Both the position numbers and the translations under genes were made by a program. DNA of 64,000 nucleotides from Bradyrhizobium sp. (lineage in GTDB: Bacteria > Pseudomonadota > Alphaproteobacteria > Rhizobiales > Beijerinckiaceae), in contig SSMV01000166.1 of assembly GCA_004799435.1 (NCBI GenBank), positions 1 to 64,000 on the forward strand, read 5' to 3'. Below are positions 10,040-18,871 of the stretch, in pieces (position 1 is the stretch's first letter; every line of letters starts with the position of its first letter). The notes under the pieces were generated by a model. That model had not been told where the DNA came from and searched no databases. It worked only from the letters and a program-made list of their open reading frames with translations.

Positions 10040-10179
10040 GGGCCTGGCCGGGTCTATAAATCATCCCCTTTTCGCAAGGGGCGTGACTCGCGGTCAAAAG
10101 CGCGCTTTGATCGGCGCGAGGGGGATCGCTTTTGCCTCCGGGGCGCCCGAGGGCGTCCCTAACTCTGGGAGTGAGTCGT

Positions 10180-11295
10180 ATGAAAAAGCAATGGTTGACG
10201 GGTCTCGTGCTCGCCGCCGGTCTCGGCTTCGCCGGAGCGGCGGACGCGCAGATTAAAATTGGCGTCGCGGGTCCGATCACCGGCCCGAACGCGACTTTCG
10301 GCGCCCAATTGGTTCAGGGCGTCACGCAGGCCGCCGAGGACTTCAACAAGACCGGCGGCATTCTCGGCCAGAAGATCGACGTCGAACAGGGCGATGATGT
10401 CTCCGATCCCAAGCAGGGCGTTTCGGTCGCCAATAAGTTCGTCGGCGACGGCGTCAATTTCCTCGTCGGCCACTTCAATTCGGGCGTGACCATTCCCGCT
10501 TCCGAAGTCTATGTCGACAACAACGTCCTCTTCATCACCCCGTCGGCGACCAACCCGAAGGTCACCGACCGCAAGCTCTGGGACGCTTTCCGCACCTGTG
10601 GCCGCGACGACCAGCAGGGCAAGCTGTGGGCCGACAAGGCGCTCGGCGATCTCAAGGACAAGAAGATCGCCATCGTTCACGACAAGACCCCCTACGGCCA
10701 GGGCCTCGCCGACGCCGCCAAGGGCTTCATGAACGCCGGCGGCAAGCAGGAAGTCCTCTACGAGGGCGTCAATGTCGGCGAGAAGGACTATTCGGCGATC
10801 GTCTCCAAGATCAAGGCGTCCGGCGCCGACTATCTGATGTGGGGCGGCTTGCACACCGAAGGCGGCCTGATCGTACGCCAGATGCGCGACCAGGGGCTGA
10901 AGACGATCATGATCTCCGGCGACGGCATCACCGACAACGAGTTCGCCTCGATCGGCGGCCCCGGCGTCGAGGGAACGCTGATGTCCTTCGGACCCGAGCC
11001 GCGCAACAATCCCGCCGCCAAGGACGCGGTGGCCGAGTTCAAGGCGAAGGGCTACGAGCCGGAAGGCTACACGCTCTATTCCTACGCCGCGATGCAGATC
11101 ATCAAGCAGGCGGCCGAGAAGGCCAACTCGCTCGATCCGCATAAGGTCGCCGACGTCATGCATTCGGGCATGGCGTTCCACACCGTCATCGGCGACATTT
11201 CCTATGACGCCAAGGGCGACCGCACGACGGCCGACTATGTCTGGTACGTCTGGTCGAAGGATCCCGACGGCAAGATCACCTACCATCAGATGTGA
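10180..11295 (+). CDS. livK: Branched-chain amino acid-binding periplasmic protein
   Basis: 371 residues. The start at 10180 (MKKQWLTG) gives a classic Sec signal peptide cleaved after AADA (about residue 23); GGGAGTGAG lies upstream. The mature protein starts QIKIGVAGPITGPNATFG, the typical type I periplasmic binding fold, with GHFNSGVTIPAS, SDGAT-like SATNPKVTDR and the disulfide-region cysteine TCGRDDQQG. It delivers leucine, isoleucine or valine, or related substrates, to LivHM. The 140 bases upstream contain a small CCCCTT/AAGGGG stem without a T tract. A strong terminator follows at 11332. Confidence 0.94.
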   Translation: MKKQWLTGLVLAAGLGFAGAADAQIKIGVAGPITGPNATFGAQLVQGVTQAAEDFNKTGGILGQKIDVEQGDDVSDPKQGVSVANKFVGDGVNFLVGHFNSGVTIPASEVYVDNNVLFITPSATNPKVTDRKLWDAFRTCGRDDQQGKLWADKALGDLKDKKIAIVHDKTPYGQGLADAAKGFMNAGGKQEVLYEGVNVGEKDYSAIVSKIKASGADYLMWGGLHTEGGLIVRQMRDQGLKTIMISGDGITDNEFASIGGPGVEGTLMSFGPEPRNNPAAKDAVAEFKAKGYEPEGYTLYSYAAMQIIKQAAEKANSLDPHKVADVMHSGMAFHTVIGDISYDAKGDRTTADYVWYVWSKDPDGKITYHQM

Positions 11296-11951
11296 GCATC
11301 GCCGCGCTGAGCTTGTTCAGCCTCCGCTATCGAAGCCCGCCGGAAACGGCGGGCTTCTTGTCTTGGACGGCTCGCCGTCACGGAAAACGCCAGACGAGGA
11401 TTGTCGAAGCGGGATTCGCTCTCGCCTTCCTGACCAGCGCGGCGGCCGGTCAGGAGACGACGTTTAAAACCGAAAATTCGGTGGTCGAGATTGTCGAGGG
11501 CGAACCGGTCAGAATCGTCGTCGCAACGCTGTCGCCGACCCGCAATGACGTGAAGATTCTTGGCCGGACGCAGACCGACGGCCAGTGCGCCACCGTGCAT
11601 CTGCCCGAATTCACGCTGCTCAAGCCGGCGCTGCACGGAATGGTCTGCTACCGCGACGAGCGCCAGATCATCCGCTTCTCTTCCGATTCGGGCGCCAACC
11701 CCTGCGTCGGCAGCGAAGCTGTCGGACGTATCGCCTATTTCCGACCGCGGGCGGGCTATGTCGGAACCGACGCCTTTCAATATGCGATCGGCCCGAGCCT
11801 CGGCGAGACGAATTCCGCAACTGTCGACGTGAGCGTGACCTTGACGCCGTCCGGTTCGCCATCGCAGGAGCCGCCGCCCGCGACCTCGACGGCCCCCGTT
11901 TCCGCCCAGCCGCCCGGCGCGATGGAGAGCTGCGGCGAACTGACAATGTAG
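11292..11951 (+). CDS. Small secreted protein with bacterial Ig-like motif
   Basis: Longest frame begins with GTG at 11292, overlapping the livK stop, but the liv terminator lies inside its first codons, so the real start may be further down, for example TTG at 11358. In either case a signal-peptide-like segment VEAGFALAFLTSAAAG precedes the mature part. The body contains LPEFTLLKPALHGMV and RPRAGYVGTDAFQYAIG, the pattern (P..HG...Y.P..GY.GTD.F.Y) of cadherin/Ig-like Big domains, and a Pro/Ser/Thr-rich tail of about 40 residues. Four cysteines could form disulfides. The protein at 30236 shows the same pattern. Function unknown; likely periplasmic or surface-exposed. Confidence 0.7.
   Translation: MSIAALSLFSLRYRSPPETAGFLSWTARRHGKRQTRIVEAGFALAFLTSAAAGQETTFKTENSVVEIVEGEPVRIVVATLSPTRNDVKILGRTQTDGQCATVHLPEFTLLKPALHGMVCYRDERQIIRFSSDSGANPCVGSEAVGRIAYFRPRAGYVGTDAFQYAIGPSLGETNSATVDVSVTLTPSGSPSQEPPPATSTAPVSAQPPGAMESCGELTM
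11332..11364 (+). terminator. Rho-independent terminator of the liv operon
   Basis: A perfect 10-bp stem GAAGCCCGCC (11332-11341) / GGCGGGCTTC (11348-11357) with a six-base loop is followed by TTGTCTT. It lies 37 bases after the livK stop, on the plus strand. Confidence 0.88.
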
Positions 11952-11981
11952 CCTCGGCGAGGCCGAGGCGCGGCGGAAATG

Positions 11982-12707
11982 CTAGCCCAGCCGCCCAAGC
12001 GCCGGGAACGTGTCGATCAGCCAGAATGCGGCGCTCTGAAAGCCGCCGGTGAGGAACATCACGCCGGTGACGACGAGCAGCGCGCCTGTCGCCTTTTCCA
12101 GTCGCGCAAACTGACTGCGAAAGCCGCGCGCGAAGCCGAGAAAACTGTCCATCGCCAGCGCCGCGACGATGAACGGCACGCCAAGACCGAAGGCATAGGC
12201 GCCAAGCATCAGCGCGCCCTGCCCGACCGAGTCCTGGGCGCTGGCGACGGCGAGAATCGCCGCGAGAATCGGGCCGATGCAGGGCGTCCAGCCGAACGCA
12301 AAGGCCGCGCCCATCAGATAGGCGCTCCACAGGCCCGGCGGCTTGGCAATTTCGAGACGCTTTTCGCGCAGCATCAGATCGAGCCGAAAGAGCCCGAGGA
12401 AATGCGCGCCCATCACGATGATGCCGATCCCGGCGACAATCGACAGCACATGGCTCCATTGTCGCAGCAGCGTCCCGACCACCGAGGCGCTGGCGCCCAG
12501 CGCGACGAAGACCGTCGAAAACCCGGCGACGAATAGCAGCGAGGCGACGACAATCCGCCAGCGTCCCTTGCCTGGTTCGGAGGTCAACTCCTCGATCGAG
12601 GCGCCGGCGAGATAGCAGAGATAGGGCGGCGCAAGCGGCAGCACGCAGGGGCTAAGGAAGGAAAGAAGGCCGGCCCCGACGGCGGCCGGCAGCGAGACAT
12701 CGGTCAT
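11982..12707 (-). CDS. ccdA: Cytochrome c biogenesis protein CcdA
   Basis: 241 residues from the ATG at 12707 (MTDVSLPAAV). CcdA carries reducing equivalents from cytoplasmic thioredoxin across the inner membrane to periplasmic apocytochrome or TlpA-type thioredoxins. Six membrane segments; the two redox cysteines lie in LSFLSPCVLPLAPPYLCYL and FAFGWTPCIGPIL. It is monocistronic here with no partner thioredoxin adjacent. It faces the AidB-like gene divergently, with 133 bases between them. Confidence 0.93.
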   Translation of the reverse strand: MTDVSLPAAVGAGLLSFLSPCVLPLAPPYLCYLAGASIEELTSEPGKGRWRIVVASLLFVAGFSTVFVALGASASVVGTLLRQWSHVLSIVAGIGIIVMGAHFLGLFRLDLMLREKRLEIAKPPGLWSAYLMGAAFAFGWTPCIGPILAAILAVASAQDSVGQGALMLGAYAFGLGVPFIVAALAMDSFLGFARGFRSQFARLEKATGALLVVTGVMFLTGGFQSAAFWLIDTFPALGRLG

Positions 12708-12840
12708 GTCTCCCTTTTGACCGTCCCCGCCCCCCCGATCAAGTCGCATTCTCCGGTCCGGCGCCTTTGCAGGAATCCGCGAAGGCGTGACGATCTCATG
12801 ATAGTCTGGGCGCCAGCAGGCTTGGCAATCGGAGGCGCGC

Positions 12841-14538
12841 GTGTCGACAACGGCTCCGTCGAACAGCGAAGTGAACCCCGTCGGCTTCGATCCCTACGGC
12901 GCGTCCACCCATGCGGTTTTCAACCAGCCGACCGAACTGACCAATTACAATCTCTTTGCCGGCGACGCGGCGTTGCGCGAAGGCGTCGCGCGCGAAGGCG
13001 CGGACTGGGCGAGCAATGGTCTCGCCGCGCTTGGCGAAAGGCTGGGCTCGGCCGAGGTTCTCGAACTCGGCGCGCTCGCCAATCGCTATGGCCCCGAGCT
13101 CGACACCCATGATCGCTACGGCCATCGCATCGATCTCGTGCGCTATCATCCCGCCTATCACGAATTGATGCGGCTCGCCGTCGAAGAAGGCCTGCACGCC
13201 TCGCCCTGGACCGATCCGCAACCCGGCGCGCATGTCGCCCGCGCGGCGCGCTATTATATGCAGGCCCAGGTCGAAGCCGGCCATGGCTGCCCGATCACCA
13301 TGACATTCGCCGCGACGCCCTGCCTCGCCAAGGAACCAGAGCTCGCGCGCCAATGGCTGCCGAAAGTCCTCGCCCGCATCTATGACCCGCATAACGTCCC
13401 TGTGGCGGCCAAGGCCGGTCTGACGATCGGCATGGCGATGACGGAAAAACAGGGCGGCTCGGATGTGCGCGCCAACACCACCCGCGCCCACCCGATTGGC
13501 CGCGACGCGACGGGCGACGCCTATGAACTGCTCGGGCACAAGTTCTTTGTCTCGGCGCCGATGTGCGACGCCTTTCTCACGCTGGCGCAGGCGCCGGGCG
13601 GCCTCACCTGCTTTCTTGCGCCGCGCTGGCGCCCGGACGGAGCGAAGAACCCGATTCAGATCGTGCGGCTCAAGCGCAAAATGGGAAATGTCGCCAACGC
13701 CTCCAGCGAGACCGAATGGCGCGGCGCGCTCGCCTGGCGCGTCGGCCCCGAGGGGCGCGGCGTCGCGACCATACTCGAAATGGTCGCCGCCACGCGCTTC
13801 GACTGCATGATCGGCTCTTCGGCCGGCATGCGGATGGCGTCGGCGCAGGCGCTCGACCATTGCCGTCAGCGCAAGGCCTTCGGGGCGACGCTGATCAACC
13901 AGCCCATCATGACGGGCGTGCTCGCCGATCTCGCGCTCGAGGCCGAGGCTTCACTGCTGCTGACGTTGCGCATCGCGCGCGCGCTCGACGCCCGCGCGGC
14001 AAACCCGAGCGAGGAGGCGCTGGCGCGCATCGGCGCGCCGCTCGGCAAATACTGGATCTGCAAGCGCGCTCCCGCGCATGCCTATGAAGCGATGGAGTGC
14101 CTCGGCGGCTCGGGCGTAATGGAGGATTGCCCGCTGCCGCGTCTCTATCGCGACGCGCCGATCAATGCGATCTGGGAGGGCAGCGGCAATATTCAGTGTC
14201 TCGACGTGCTGCGCGCCATTTCGCGCGCGCCGGAGACGCTGGAGGCCTATTTCGCCGAAGTCGAGACGGCGCGCGGCGGCCACAAGGCGTTCGACGCCCA
14301 TGTCGCCGCGCTGAAGGACGACCTCAACGATCTTGCCGATTTCGAACCACGCGCGCGCGAGCTTTGCGACCGCCTGGCGCTCGGGCTACAGGCGAGCGCG
14401 ATGATCAAGGGCGCGCCTGGCGCCAATGTCGACGCCTTTTGCCGCTCGCGCCTCGAAACGCGCGGGGCGCATAACTATGGCGCCCTGCCGACAGGTCTCG
14501 ATCTGGCGGCGATCGTCAAGCGCGCCGCGCCAAGGTGA
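12841..14538 (+). CDS. aidB: Acyl-CoA dehydrogenase, AidB-like
   Basis: 565 residues, GTG start with GGAGG six bases upstream. The N-terminal half (YGASTHAVFNQPTELTNYNLF) and the long C-terminus match the AidB subfamily, flavoproteins of the acyl-CoA dehydrogenase fold linked to alkylation protection and possibly short branched acyl-CoA oxidation. The core shows the flavin-contact stretch GMAMTEKQGGSDVRANTT, and ECLGGSGVMEDCPLPRLYRDA followed by NAIWEGSGNIQCLD; Glu in the latter is the usual catalytic position of this branch. It stands alone with its own ribosome site; no Ada-type regulator is nearby. Confidence 0.9.
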   Translation: MSTTAPSNSEVNPVGFDPYGASTHAVFNQPTELTNYNLFAGDAALREGVAREGADWASNGLAALGERLGSAEVLELGALANRYGPELDTHDRYGHRIDLVRYHPAYHELMRLAVEEGLHASPWTDPQPGAHVARAARYYMQAQVEAGHGCPITMTFAATPCLAKEPELARQWLPKVLARIYDPHNVPVAAKAGLTIGMAMTEKQGGSDVRANTTRAHPIGRDATGDAYELLGHKFFVSAPMCDAFLTLAQAPGGLTCFLAPRWRPDGAKNPIQIVRLKRKMGNVANASSETEWRGALAWRVGPEGRGVATILEMVAATRFDCMIGSSAGMRMASAQALDHCRQRKAFGATLINQPIMTGVLADLALEAEASLLLTLRIARALDARAANPSEEALARIGAPLGKYWICKRAPAHAYEAMECLGGSGVMEDCPLPRLYRDAPINAIWEGSGNIQCLDVLRAISRAPETLEAYFAEVETARGGHKAFDAHVAALKDDLNDLADFEPRARELCDRLALGLQASAMIKGAPGANVDAFCRSRLETRGAHNYGALPTGLDLAAIVKRAAPR

Positions 14539-14658
14539 GCGGCTCCCGCTCGCCCGCGCCCGAAGGCGTCAGCGGAACGTTCTACGCCCGCCGCGCATCT
14601 AGTCTCTCGCGTTCGCTGTCGTCGCCGCCATTTCGCGGCGGCGCCAAGGAGGATTGTC

Positions 14659-16185
14659 ATGGCCGAGGCAGCGCAGGCTCAAGGCACTGATCTGACAAAG
14701 GGAATCGCCGAGGCGGATCTTGCCGAGGGCGCGATGACGGTGGGCGACGTGAACGGCAGCGCCGTTCTTGTGGCGCGAAGCGGCGGCGAAGTCTTTGCGA
14801 TCGACGCGACCTGCAGCCATTACGGCGGCCCGCTCGGCGAAGGCCTGCTGGTCGATGGCGCGGTGCGCTGCCCCTGGCATCACGCCTGCTTCAGCCTGCG
14901 CAGCGGCGAAGCTCTGCGCGCGCCGGCTTTCGCGCCCGTTGCAACCTGGCGGGTCGAAAGACGCGACGGTCGAATCTTCGTGCGCGAGAAGGCGCAGCCG
15001 GCGGCTCGCAAGGCCGACGCGAACCCCGGCGCGCCGCAGCGCTTCGTTATCGTCGGTGGCGGCGGCGCCGGATTCGCGGCGGCCGAGATGCTGCGCCGCG
15101 AGGGCTATGGCGGCGAACTCATCATGCTGAGCGCCGACGCCGATCCGCCCTGCGACCGTCCCAATCTCTCCAAGGACTATCTCGCCGGCAATGCGCCCGA
15201 AGACTGGATCCCGCTGCGCGACGCGGCCTTCTACGCCGATAACCGCATCGACCTGCGCCTCGGGACCCGCGTGAGCGGGCTTGATCCTTCGGCGCGGCGG
15301 GTCACGCTCGCCAGCGGCGAGACGATCGATTTCTCCAAGCTGTTGCTCGCGACGGGCGCGGAGCCGGTTCGCCTGACCGTCCCCGGCGCCGATCTTCCCC
15401 ATGTCCTGACCCTCCGCTCGCTCGCCGATTGTCGCGCGATCATCGCCCGAGCTCAGCGCGGCCGTCGCGCCGTGATCGTCGGCGCGAGTTTCATCGGCCT
15501 CGAGGCGGCAGCGGCGTTGCGCAAACGCGAGGTCGAGGTTCATGTCGTCGCGCCCGATGCAAGACCGATGCAGCGCTCGCTCGGCGAAAAGATGGGCGAC
15601 TTCATCCGCGCGCTTCATGAGCGCAACGGCGTCGCCTTCCATCTTGGCCGAACCGCCGCGGCCATCGAGGAGCGCCGCGTAAGGCTCGACAATGGCGAAA
15701 CGCTCGACGCGGATTTCGTTATCGTCGGGATCGGCGTGCGGCCACGGCTGGAGCTCGCCGAGAAAGCCGGATTGGCCTTGGACCGCGGCGTGCTGGTCGA
15801 TGAATATCTGCGATCGAGCGCGCCGGATATTTACGCCGCCGGCGATATCGCCCGTTGGCCAGACCCCTATAGCGGCGAGCGGCTCAGAATCGAGCATTGG
15901 GTCGTCGCCGAGCGGCAGGGCCAGACCGCCGCCCGCAACATGCTGGGCGCCAACGAGCGCTACGCTCTGGCGCCCTTCTTCTGGTCGCAGCATTACGATG
16001 CGACGATTGATTATGTCGGCCACGCGGCGGATTGGGAGCGCATCGCCATGGATGGCGATCCTGCAGCCTATGACGTCGCCCTGCGCTTCGAGAAAGGCGG
16101 CCGGGCGCTCGCGGTTGCGACCATCTTTCGCGGCCGGCAGAGCCTCGAGGTCGAAGCGGCGATGGAAGCCGGGCGGTCGCCCTGA
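14659..16185 (+). CDS. Rieske / FAD-NAD(P) oxidoreductase fusion (AIF-like)
   Basis: 508 residues in two parts. Residues 1-105 form a Rieske [2Fe-2S] domain with ligands C52, H54 (TCSHYGGPLG) and C71, H74 (CPWHHACF). The rest is a pyridine nucleotide-disulfide reductase: FAD motif VIVGGGGAGFAAAEML at about 130-145, NAD motif VIVGASFIGLEAAAAL near 271-286, FAD-binding YAAGDIARWP, and a C-terminal reductase domain. This is the AIFL/ferredoxin-reductase fusion type. GGAGG lies just upstream. Partner and substrate are unknown. Confidence 0.9.
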   Translation: MAEAAQAQGTDLTKGIAEADLAEGAMTVGDVNGSAVLVARSGGEVFAIDATCSHYGGPLGEGLLVDGAVRCPWHHACFSLRSGEALRAPAFAPVATWRVERRDGRIFVREKAQPAARKADANPGAPQRFVIVGGGGAGFAAAEMLRREGYGGELIMLSADADPPCDRPNLSKDYLAGNAPEDWIPLRDAAFYADNRIDLRLGTRVSGLDPSARRVTLASGETIDFSKLLLATGAEPVRLTVPGADLPHVLTLRSLADCRAIIARAQRGRRAVIVGASFIGLEAAAALRKREVEVHVVAPDARPMQRSLGEKMGDFIRALHERNGVAFHLGRTAAAIEERRVRLDNGETLDADFVIVGIGVRPRLELAEKAGLALDRGVLVDEYLRSSAPDIYAAGDIARWPDPYSGERLRIEHWVVAERQGQTAARNMLGANERYALAPFFWSQHYDATIDYVGHAADWERIAMDGDPAAYDVALRFEKGGRALAVATIFRGRQSLEVEAAMEAGRSP

Positions 16186-16201
16186 GCGGCGGCGCAGGCG
16201 C

Positions 16202-17137
16202 TCAGGTGAAGAAATAGCGCGTCAGATGAAAGAAGATCGGCGCGGCGAAGACGACTGAATCCATACGGTCGAGCATGCCGCCGTGACCCTTGATCATGTC
16301 GCCCCAATCCTTGGCGCCCAGGCTGCGTTTGACCGCGGAAAGCGCCAGCCCGCCGAGGAACCCCATCACGACGATGACGAAGGCCATGCCGGCCGCCTGA
16401 AGCGGCGAAAACGGCGTGATCCAGGCCATACCCGCGCCGACCGCCACCGCGCCGGCGGCGCCGCCGATAAGCCCTTCTACCGTCTTCGAGGGACTGACGA
16501 CTGGCGCGAGTTTGTGTTTGCCGAAGAGCTTGCCGCACACATATTGCAGCACGTCGCTGATCTGCACGACCAGCATCAGATAGAAAAGCAGCAGCGCGTT
16601 CTGTCCGGCATAGCCGGGAATCTGCAGCGTCAGCAAGGCGGGCACGTGGCTGATGCAATAGACGCAGATCATCAGCCCCCATTGGATTTTCGCGTTGCGC
16701 GCGAGAAAATCCTCAGGGTCGCCGGCGAGCGCCGACACCGCAGGCAGGGTCAGAAATCCGTAGACCGGCAGGAAGATCGCGAAGAGGCCGTACCAATCGG
16801 CGGCGATCAGCCCATATTGAATCGGGATGCCGAGGAAAAAAGCGAGCGATAGCGAGCGATGATCGGCCGGCCGGGTCGGCGTCAGCGTGACGAATTCGCG
16901 TAGCGCGTAAAACGACGCCAAGGCGAACATCACGATCGTCGCATTCTTGCCCAGCACGAAGGCGGCGGCGAAAATCGCCACCATGCCCCACCAGGCGCGC
17001 ACCCGCGCGACCAGATTGTCGATGACCGCGCTTGGCTCCTTCGCCCGCCGGCGCAGCGTTTCAGTGATGAGCGTGGCGATTGCGAGCAGCGCGACGACGC
17101 CGCCGATGACGAGATAGAGCTTATGGTCGGGCGTCAT
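16202..17137 (-). CDS. Phosphatidate cytidylyltransferase (CdsA-like)
   Basis: 311 residues from the ATG at 17137. It makes CDP-diacylglycerol from phosphatidate and CTP at the inner membrane. About eight membrane helices; the CdsA signature is spread over LAPVVSPSKTVEGLIGG and SLGAKDWGDMIKGHGGMLDRMDS near the C-terminus. The ATG overlaps the acyltransferase stop (ATGA). As it sits in a three-gene lipid operon, it may be a second, dedicated CdsA rather than the housekeeping one. The frame is open upstream, but those codons are antisense-like. Confidence 0.92.
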   Translation of the reverse strand: MTPDHKLYLVIGGVVALLAIATLITETLRRRAKEPSAVIDNLVARVRAWWGMVAIFAAAFVLGKNATIVMFALASFYALREFVTLTPTRPADHRSLSLAFFLGIPIQYGLIAADWYGLFAIFLPVYGFLTLPAVSALAGDPEDFLARNAKIQWGLMICVYCISHVPALLTLQIPGYAGQNALLLFYLMLVVQISDVLQYVCGKLFGKHKLAPVVSPSKTVEGLIGGAAGAVAVGAGMAWITPFSPLQAAGMAFVIVVMGFLGGLALSAVKRSLGAKDWGDMIKGHGGMLDRMDSVVFAAPIFFHLTRYFFT

Positions 17138-17736
17138 CGGCTGAGCTCCACGACGGCCGCGCGGGCGCGCTCGAGAAAGGCCTGTTTGTCCTCGCCGCCG
17201 ACGCGCGCGAGCGGCGCGCCAAAACGCGCCGCGCAATTGAGCGGCACCGGCAGCCACTCGCCCTTTGGCAGGCTACGATGAAGGTTCTCGAGATAGACGG
17301 GGATCAGTTCGACATTGGGGTAGCGCTGGGCGAGATGAAACAGGCCGGATTTGAACGGGCCCGGCAGGGCCTCGTGTCCGCGCGTGCCCTCGGGAAAGAG
17401 GATGAGCGACTGGCCGGCATCGAGCGCTTCATAAAGCGGCGCGAGCGGATCGACGTTCGGGTCTCTCGGTCCGCGCTTGATCAACACCGCATTGAGGCCT
17501 TTGAGCGCGATGAAACGGCGCGCCGCGCTCGCGCCCCAATAATCGGCCGCGGCGACCGGACGCGTGCGCTTGCGCAGCGGCGCCGGTAACGCCGACCACA
17601 GCACGATAGTGTCGGCGTGACTGGTGTGATTGGCGAAATAGAGCCGCTGCGCCAGAGTCGGCGGACTGCCCTGCCAGCGCGCCGAAGCGCCAAGCAAAGC
17701 GCGCGCCGCGCCGGTCAGGATCGTCGAGAGCCACAT
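17134..17736 (-). CDS. 1-acylglycerol-3-phosphate acyltransferase (PlsC-like)
   Basis: 200 residues from the ATG at 17736. Acyltransferase motif I is NHTSHADTIVLW (NHxxxxD) and motif III is FPEGTRG; a hydrophobic N-terminus anchors it in the membrane. It should transfer an acyl chain to lysophosphatidate or a similar lysolipid. It is shorter than E. coli PlsC (245 residues). The start codon overlaps the stop of the CDP-alcohol phosphotransferase by one base and its end overlaps cdsA, so the three genes are one operon. Confidence 0.88.
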   Translation of the reverse strand: MWLSTILTGAARALLGASARWQGSPPTLAQRLYFANHTSHADTIVLWSALPAPLRKRTRPVAAADYWGASAARRFIALKGLNAVLIKRGPRDPNVDPLAPLYEALDAGQSLILFPEGTRGHEALPGPFKSGLFHLAQRYPNVELIPVYLENLHRSLPKGEWLPVPLNCAARFGAPLARVGGEDKQAFLERARAAVVELSR

Positions 17737-18362
17737 CAGCGCGCTCGCAACTGACGCGCGATCGCGGCGACGCGGGTGACGCAGGTGAGCGCCGAGCCGA
17801 TCGCGATGACGAGGCAGCCGGCGATCAGCGCGTAATGCGTACCGAAGAGCAGCGCTTCGGCCGCGCCGGCGAGGCAGGCGGCGGTGAGGACCGCCATGCG
17901 ATGCTGCTTGGCCATCGGCCCGCGAAAATCCTGCGCCAGCCCGAGAGCCCCGCCGAAGACGCGGACATAGGCGGTGAGCGCCGCCGCAAGCGCGCCGAAC
18001 CAGCCCCATTCCGGCAGACCGCAGCGATAGCCGAGCGCGACTATGAACAGACTGTCGGCGATGCGATCGGGAAATTCGTTATAGAGCGGCCCGAGCGGCG
18101 TTTTCTTGCCGCCTTCGACCGCAATCATCCCATCGAGCAGATTGCAGATGAGGCGCGCCTGGACGCAGGCGGCGCAGGCAATGAGGGCAAGCACGCTCGG
18201 CCAGGCGATGAGGAGCGCGGCGCCAAGCGCGGCGAACAGCGCGCTCACCGCCGAAACTGTATTCGGCGCGACATTTGCTCGCACCAGAGCCGTCGCGGAT
18301 TTTTGCGCCCAACCGCTTGAGCGCGCCGCAATCGGACGCCGGTTTTCGACGGGTTCGGTCAT
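17736..18362 (-). CDS. CDP-alcohol phosphatidyltransferase, YnbA-like variant
   Basis: 208 residues from the ATG at 18362; a TTG at 18411-18413 would add 17 residues. The expected CDP-alcohol signature is D..DG..AR........G...D...D; here it reads NLLDGMIAV, then G and NEFPDRIAD, so the first Asp is Asn and the Arg is Val. This variant is what I recall for the YnbA-like branch. Six hydrophobic segments. It is first in an operon with a PlsC-like acyltransferase and CdsA, matching the E. coli ynbA-ynbB type of arrangement; the alcohol it attaches is unknown. Confidence 0.85.
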   Translation of the reverse strand: MTEPVENRRPIAARSSGWAQKSATALVRANVAPNTVSAVSALFAALGAALLIAWPSVLALIACAACVQARLICNLLDGMIAVEGGKKTPLGPLYNEFPDRIADSLFIVALGYRCGLPEWGWFGALAAALTAYVRVFGGALGLAQDFRGPMAKQHRMAVLTAACLAGAAEALLFGTHYALIAGCLVIAIGSALTCVTRVAAIARQLRAR

Positions 18363-18477
18363 CGCGGCGCGGCCCCAATTTCGATCTTTTTGAGCCGCGG
18401 GCGAATCGGCCAACGGCGCGTTTCAACACATATTATGGGACACGCCTGGGCGGAAAAGCCTCCGCGCCCTCGCTCGG

Positions 18478-18687
18478 TCACTTCTGGGCGGCCTGTTTGA
18501 CCCACATGACGAAGCCGCCGCCCCCGCCGACCAGCGCGCAGAGAATCACAATCCATTGCAGCGTCAGCACCCCGGTCGAGGGCGCCTCGGTCGCCGTCGC
18601 CATGTCATAGACTTGCCAAGTGATTGCCGCGGCGCTCATGGCGACCGTAAGGCCCCAATTCGGCCGACGCGCTTTGCCCTGGATCAT
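18478..18687 (-). CDS. Small two-helix membrane protein
   Basis: 69 residues starting MIQGKARRPNWGLTV. Two hydrophobic segments (about 13-27 and 43-61) flank a short polar, presumably periplasmic loop, ending in a basic tail VKQAAQK. It lies upstream of the lipid operon on the same strand, separated by 115 bases. The clear membrane topology, basic N-terminus and absence of a competing gene support it. No known motif. Confidence 0.6.
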   Translation of the reverse strand: MIQGKARRPNWGLTVAMSAAAITWQVYDMATATEAPSTGVLTLQWIVILCALVGGGGGFVMWVKQAAQK

Positions 18688-18871
18688 GATGATTATCCCC
18701 TGCCCGAGAGCGATTACGGGACGGTCGGCGCGGATGGGCGATCAGACCGATAATGTGCTAAGGGGCGTCCGCCTCGCTTTCTCCCGGCGCGTTTGCGGCG
18801 CGCCGGCGGTCGGAAGTCGAAGCGCTTTGGAGGCCGTTGAAAAGGCGGACGCCGGAGCCGATTGGGGACAG

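Noticed and set aside
10059..10085. CCCCTT/AAGGGG stem upstream of livK
   Set aside because: No T tract follows, so I did not call a terminator; it may only be a weak leader structure.
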